From NCBI GenBank assembly GCA_946811695.1, contig OX328123.1, positions 32,181,873-32,245,872 on the forward strand: a stretch of DNA of 64,000 nt, in the 5' to 3' direction. Of the stretch, positions 58,077 to 64,000 are shown piece by piece; position 1 is the first letter of the stretch, and each line of letters starts with the position of its first letter. The stretch comes from Gonocerus acuteangulatus (taxonomy: Eukaryota; Arthropoda; Insecta; Hemiptera; Coreidae). Below the pieces are notes generated by a model, which was given only the letters and a program-made list of their open reading frames with translations, did not search any database and was not told where the DNA came from. The position numbers were made by a program, and so were the translations under genes.

Positions 58077-58634
58077 AAAAGTCCGACTCCCAGGAACTGC
58101 ATCATCCTAGCGCGGTTCTGTTCTTATCCCTAGTCTCATTTGGAAAGATTAAAATAGAAATAGTTAATATTGTGGTTCCACCTTTCTTCAAAGGTCTTGA
58201 TTTATGATCTTACCTGGATGTGTCGGCCAACCCCAGAAAGGCCTCCGCACAGAGGCAGCTGGAAAGGCTTCGGATCTCTCTCATAGAACGCTATATTCCT
58301 AACAATAAATTGATCTACTTCTTTTACTTAAAGACTTGTTTTATTGTCAAATACATTATCCAACTATAAGCAATTAAAAAATAACAAGGAATAAAAACAG
58401 ACAAAAAGAACCGTTCGAATAAACGAAATCAATTACTTTAATGGTTTAAGTACTTATTTCTCCGATTGATATAAATATATACATATATATACACAAAAAT
58501 TTGAACCACCTGTTATTTTCGTTCTCTAGGGGGTCTGAAACGCAAAATTTTCTACGCGGCACTTCCGGATTGCGTCATGAGATCAACCTTATAAGCGGGG
58601 TTCCTCCCTATGGGGGGAGGGAGGAACTGCGCTA
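58077..58634 (+). mobile_element. Second Helentron/DINE-like copy, internally deleted
   Basis: The head (AAGTCCGACTCCCAGGAACT, CTAGCGCGGTTCTG), the stretch around the insertion point of the 5-kb copy, and the tail (ATTTGAACCACCTGTTATTT to the terminal hairpin TTCCTCCCTATGGGGGGAGG and GAACTGCGCTA) are all present. About 900 bp of internal sequence and the fold-back insertion are missing. It serves as an uninterrupted comparison for 5473-5827. Confidence 0.75.
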
Positions 58635-61600
58635 AAACTGTAAATAGCTATCCTCTCCGCATACTTTTACCTAAAAGAACATGTTTTGAAGTTACTGTGC
58701 TAAAGATTTAATCGCCTCACTTGGCTGTATGTGTGCACAGCCTAATAAAATGAAGATGTCAATTAGCGATGCCATTATTTTACGAAAATGTTCACTATTA
58801 TTTTCTGCAGCTAGTTGTTTGTGCTAGGAAATAACTAAATATTAACAGTGAGATCCAGTTACTATCTGGTGTGAAACTGTTAAATTTATTCGTTATATGC
58901 GTCATTATTAAGGATTAGGAATATATCAAGAACATTGTTTGTCAGTTTATTAGACTCAGTAGTCAAAAATCCATTTTGAATTATACATCTACCCACCAAT
59001 GGAGTATAATATGATTTTATTAAATTGAATATTTGCTGTTTTTGAGGTTTTTCTTAATGTAAACCCCATTTATCTTCCAAAATAATTGTTCCATCGAATT
59101 GGTAATGGTCTCATTTGACTCACCACAAAAACAAACAAAAAAAAAAACAAAAAAAAAAAAACAATACTTCAAAAATGATACCAAAATCAGAGAAAAGTAC
59201 CTACAGGTATCAGTAGGGGGGGGGGGGGCGAAGACGTTCGATCCCGTTTGAACTAACATTTTTTGTTATACCTAATTACTTGTAGAATACTGCTATGATG
59301 TTTCTATGAATACTGCTACAATTTTATTACTAGTTCAGATCCCAAAATACCTTTTTTTGACCGTTTTCTGACCGTGTAGAAATCTCACAGTTTTTAGTGA
59401 AAAATAAAACAATATTTTTTACCACTTATATGCAGGCTTTAAAAGACATTTTTTTTTTTTTGCCAAAATGTACGTTGAACTTGGTGCATTCAGGTCGTGA
59501 AAATATTTGAAATGAAACTCAGTTATCCTTAGGTTATTTGAAGTATGAAAACAAGCGGTATTTAGCTACGGTCTCCGCTTAGTTTTACCTAAAAGTACTG
59601 ATCGTATTTGTGCAGAGCCTAATAAAATGAAGTGATTTTTTTTAGTAATGACGTGGTCCTACCTGTGGCAGGACTTCATTAGTTAAATCTAAATTCAAAA
59701 AAAAAATCAGTCCCGTAACAGGCCACAAGGGCCCTGAGGGGCAGATACTATAGAGGTATCTGATTCTTGACTATACGGCGCACTAGGGAGATAGTATGGT
59801 TAGTACTATGCTCCGACCGCCTGATTTTCCCCTTGCATGCTTGGACCGCTAGAGTCATTAGCACCCAAGGTACCCATTATTAAATTAATTAAAGGCTGGG
59901 TTGGCCTAGGGACGGTCAGGGAGGCTGAATTCAACCCACGAACGAAGACACTGGAAGAAAAAATGTTCAGTGCTTGCTCGGGATTAGAACTCTAACTAAT
60001 TAAAATAATATTTAACAGTTAGTTTAAGCACATTCCCTAGCAATTTGACTTGAACTAAACAAATTTTGGAGATTTATAATTAATAAAAAGGCTCCTGCGC
60101 CATGGACTTTATTTTTCAGAGAAAACTCTTTTTGATCGCAAGTCAATACTTTCTCGTTGTTTTTATTTACTTTCTGCTGACAGTTATTTATATCTTATTT
60201 CGGGATGATTATATCGCTTATTATCGTCATGATTTTTAGGAGTTTTCCGAGTAGTAGAGGCATTGTTAAATTTGCTGACACGTAACGCCGTGACAGTTTC
60301 ATTGACTAAATGGGCTCCGCCTTAAAGCGGGAGTATTGCCCTGTAGCCTATTCTCTCCAACAAGGCGAGCCATTTATTTATACTACAAAACAAGGCTTCA
60401 TTGTATCTCTGTTGATTGGTCTTCCTTCATGGCTGCTTCCTTCTGAATGTGGTCTAGTGTGTGTGTGAATGTGTGAATCCCCACTGTGAATGTTTCCCGG
60501 GGCCTAAATCGTTTCGAATGATGACTAATGTCGGGCTAGATTAGCGGACAATCAGGATCTACTTAGCAGCTGAAGGGAGCAGCTGATTAGCGCTGCTTCT
60601 TAGAGCTGGTTATAAGGATAGAGATAAGGCATGATATAACTTTGATAAGATATTTTTTTTTTCAAGTTTTCCAATTGAAGTGTCAAAATATTCTTTTCAC
60701 AACGTAGAAATTTAACAATTCCTTTTTAACAATAACTTTAATGACTTATTAACAAAAGGTAACCGAACATTTCTTAATCATTATTTTATTTATTTATTTT
60801 TCGGAGCTGCACAACGGCAAGGTGATATGCTCGCGTAATTAGTGATCTTTTAATATTAATAAAACAGAAAACAAATAGGTTTAAATAAAGTATTCAAAAT
60901 ATATAACAAATAAACACGATCATAAAAAATAAATATAATGTGAAAATAAACTACAATAAAAAAAAGAAAAAAAAAAGAAAAACAAACAAAATACAAACAA
61001 GAAAAAAATAATAATAATGAAATAAAATGAATAAACAAATAAAGTACTAGAGTAAAAATTAAGAAGTACTATTATAATAAGATATAATAGAATATCTTAA
61101 TCATTAAAAATAAATAAAACTACTAATTGCAATGTGTAAATAAATTGATTTTTTAATGAAAGTATTTTATTTTATGTCACCATTTTAGTTTATTCTCTTT
61201 TTTTTATTATATAATTATAATTAACTGACTAATATTCATACAGGATTTGATTCTGGCACCCTCATCAGTTAATCTCGCCTTAACCGACGCGGAAAATTTT
61301 TTTAAAGAAAAAAATAGGAACAATAAATAAATTTATTTTTTTAACAAATTAATAATATATATATTTTTTTTTTTATGTTTGCGAGTTACTACATAATGAG
61401 TATTTGAATCTATACGTTTGAGTACCAGTTCGTTGGACTATGATAGGCTGTTAATAAACACAAAAAATATCTGAAAAAGAGTACAGAATTGGATTATGGG
61501 AAAATATATTTTCTTTGTAATATACCGTTCCATCCGTAAAAGCTTTCTTTACAGTAGTGTCCATAATTTTCCAAATGAATATTGTTATTTTAAGTAATTA

Positions 61601-61861
61601 CGTTATGTATATATGTATGCACTCTGGCTGACGGACACTGTCCAATCCTAAGGAAATTCTTTTATTGTTTTTTTATATTTCTATATTTTATATTTGACCA
61701 ATTTCAGCTCTCTGTCTAATCTCTATTTATGCTAAGTTTTTGTAGAAGTTAAAAACGTCAATAATTTGCTTTAAATTCCAACGGTTTATACATAGGCTCC
61801 ATTCGATCACCGAAGCTCGGGTTTGACCAGTACTCGGACCAAGGAAAACCACGTGCCATTA
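58635..61861. other. No gene; one direct repeat
   Basis: Bases 58647-58759 and 59567-59633 share TTTTACCTAAAAG and CAGCCTAATAAAATGAAG-like words. A G-run is at 59215-59228 and a poly-A region around 60955-61020. At 59697-59880 a GC-richer repeat-like block (CAGGCCACAAGGGCCCTGAG) is unidentified. Confidence 0.4.
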
Positions 61862-62614
61862 TCTATATATATAAAAATCACGTGTCTGTCTGTTTTTCTG
61901 TTTGTCTGTTTGTTTGTTCCTTATACAAATCCACACCGTTTGACCGATTTGGACTAAACTTGGCAGACAGGTAGGTATTGATACGGGAAATCTCCTAGGC
62001 TAAGTCAAAAAAATCTACCAGCTGTCTGTCTGCCTGTATGTTTGTGCCTTATTCAAATCCGCACCGTTCGTCCGATTTTGAATAAACTCGATACCGTCTC
62101 CACACCGTCCGTCCGATTTTGACTAAACTCGGTACACATGTAGATCTTAATCTGGGGAGTGTCTTAGGCTAAGTCAAAAACGTCTTAAAACTGTCTGTCT
62201 GTATGTTCGTCCCTTTTACAAATCCACACCGTTCGTCCGATTTCGACTAAACTCAGTACACATGTAGATCTTAATCTGGGGAGTGTCGTAGGCTAAGTCA
62301 AAAACGTCTTATAACTGTCTGTCTGTATGTTTGTCCCTTATACAAATCCACACCGTTCGTTCGATTATGTTTGTCCCTCATACAAATCCACGCCGTTCGT
62401 CCGATTTTGATTTAACTCGGTACACAGGTAGATCCTAATCTGGAGAGTGCCGTAAGCTAGGTCAAAAACCTCTACCAGCTGTCTGTCTGTATGTTTGTTC
62501 CCCATAAAATCAAAACCGTTCTATATGTTTTGATCAATCTGGGCACACAAGTTGGTCTTGATCAGGGGATTGTCATAGGCCAAGTCAAAAACGTCTACCA
62601 GCTGCAGTCTGTAT

Positions 62615-62672
<58 letters not shown>

Positions 62673-62908
62673 AAATCCACTCCGTTAGACCGATTTTCAG
62701 CAAACTTGGCATAAATGTATGTCTTGATACGGGGGTGTTATAGGTTAGGTCAAAGTCGTCTAGGACTCAAAGTTGGGAGGTCACGGGTTCGAAACAGCTA
62801 CAGGTTTATGTTATTAGATTTTAATAATACTCTTTTGGTTTCTAATTTTTTTGGGGCTCTTCTATATGCAGAAAGTCGGTGTAGCATGGCACGCCGGGTA
62901 ACAGCTAG
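61862..62908 (+). mobile_element. Non-autonomous Helitron
   Basis: It starts TCTATATATATAAAAATCAC after A (61861) and ends CACGCCGGGTAACAGCTAG before T (62909). TC...CTAG ends between A and T are canonical Helitron ends, with no TSD. The inside is six to seven diverged ~118-bp units (GTCTGTCTGTATGTTTGT, ATACAAATCCACACCGTT, CGTCCGATTTTGACTAAACT, GGCTAAGTCAAAAACGTC). A T52 run at 62617-62668 has expanded within the last unit. No Rep/helicase frame is present. Confidence 0.85.
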
Positions 62909-63837
62909 TCGTTAATAAAAGTCTTGAAAGGGTGACAACCTTTTGATATTTCGGTGCTAAAAGATCGGAGTTGATACATCGTTTTAAAAAAATCATATTA
63001 TTTAAGTGCTATTTTAATAGCACGAACAAAAGAACGAACGAACGCAAGAACTAACGAACGGTCGAAGGCCGTAAAATTATAACGTTTTGCAACATTAACT
63101 TGAGTTGTTAACTGTATGTTTTAACTACAGTTAGTATTTTGTAGTTACTAGCGAACAACCATTTTTGGCAACCAGTAGTTAAGAAGTTAATTACTAAGTA
63201 CATGTTAAAAAAAAAAAAAAAAATAGTTGTTATCGAATAACGACAATTGGTTTGTAGTTCCGCAATGTTTTTACTCAACTTCTACTTAGAAGTTGAAAAT
63301 GTAGTTAACTTCTGTCCAACACTGCCATGTTTAAGTTCTATCACATGAACGGGATGAACCCCCGCAGCGGATTGGTAGCCACAAGCAGAGAGTCGGAGGG
63401 TACAGACCCCAGAGCAGTGACCACAGTCCCTGCAATTACCGGAGTAAGACCTAGCAATAAAAGTACATACCGTTACCTTGTCCGCCTAGAACATCGTCGA
63501 TAACCCCTCTAATTATCGAGTTCTTCCTGCTTCCGCACTCCCTAAGCTCTCTCTTGCCAACGAATCCCCCTTTTTTTAAAGGTGTTCCTCAAGGGTTAAT
63601 GCTTTACCCTTACTTATTTTAGTTTGCGAGAAGTAATGGTTTACTTTTTGTATGTTTTACTATATAAATTTCTCTTCTCTGTTTCGTACTTCTCATTAGT
63701 ATAACATTTCACATTTCATTCAACCACCTACAATTTTTATCAAACATATAAAATTTCATTTGTTTGTAAGTCTGATAACTTTCTGTATGGTTATTTTCCC
63801 GGATTGTGATCAGCCTTAAACGTTTTCTCAAAATACG

Positions 63838-63839
<2 letters not shown>
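62909..63839. other. Probable hAT-type end; otherwise no gene
   Basis: The inverse strand ending at 63324 reads CAGTGTTGGACAGAAGTTAA then CTACATTTTC, in the style of insect hAT MITE termini. Its partner end is not visible. The remainder is featureless. Confidence 0.35.

Positions 63840-63920
<81 letters not shown>
63840..63920. repeat. (TA)n microsatellite
   Basis: This is a TA run of about 80 bp with one AA interruption. Confidence 0.95.
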
Positions 63921-63924
<4 letters not shown>

Positions 63925-64000
63925 CGAAGTTCAATTAACGCTGTCTTGACAAGTTCGATTTTCATTGTGTCCTGACCAACAAGATTCCGTGCTTTTAGCG

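Noticed and set aside
62760..62810. GTCACGGGTTCGAAAC as a tRNA or SINE B box
   Set aside because: It lies inside the Helitron with no A box at the right distance and no tRNA fold.

Overview
The window is eukaryotic, AT-rich and almost wholly repetitive. I read it as insect (arthropod) nuclear DNA. The grounds are a tRNA-derived SINE, I/Jockey-superfamily, Jockey and RTE-type LINE remains, a Ty3/gypsy element, Helitron- and Helentron/DINE-like elements with internal TA microsatellites, many fold-back MITEs, two homogeneous minisatellites and more than ten long (TA)n tracts. No complete host gene is visible. The only stretch that looks like host coding sequence is a GC-rich possible first exon at 31.5 kb, followed by a possible short second exon.

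Layout. 0-4.7 kb: a 5'-truncated LINE with a perfect 12-bp target duplication sits in an older fold-back MITE, followed by a 1.7-kb inverted-repeat element and another MITE. 5.4-7.2 kb: a Helentron/DINE-like element carries an inserted 355-bp fold-back element with a hammerhead-ribozyme-like core and a 14-bp duplication; a shorter relative without the insertion lies at 58.1-58.6 kb. 8-11 kb: a dead mariner-type transposase fragment, then a scrambled gypsy element whose integrase/3' LTR end is inverted relative to RT/gag/5' LTR. 11.7-13 kb: a degenerate satellite with a SINE in it. 17.2-18.8 kb: a SINE split by a TIR transposon. 23.3 kb: a 158-bp insertion with a perfect 45-bp fold-back around a hammerhead-like loop.

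25.7-27.7 kb: two LINE fragments, one of which has given rise to a perfect 10 x 41-bp minisatellite. 28.2-30 kb: a 1.1-kb fold-back element, then an RTE-type LINE tail with a TA-flanked palindromic MITE at its edge. 34-38 kb: a DINE-like element and the 3' part of another LINE. 38.2-39.7 kb: a ~210-bp satellite holding a 597-bp TIR element with a perfect 8-bp duplication. 43.3 kb: an intact SINE with a 13-bp duplication. 46 kb: a Jockey fragment and a 179-bp tandem duplication. 50.9-52.6 kb: a Harbinger-type MITE and a 15 x 66-bp minisatellite. 54.5-55.7 kb: a 127-bp tandem array with hammerhead-like motifs between inverted arms. 61.9-62.9 kb: a non-autonomous Helitron with canonical ends.

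The genes do not form a pathway. The biology is mobile DNA inserting into mobile DNA, and the relative order of several insertions can be read from target duplications and uninterrupted relatives. The most interesting signal is a recurring set of small fold-back elements with hammerhead-like cores. Two have clear target duplications and one has been expanded into a tandem array. They look like Penelope-like-element or retrozyme-related units.
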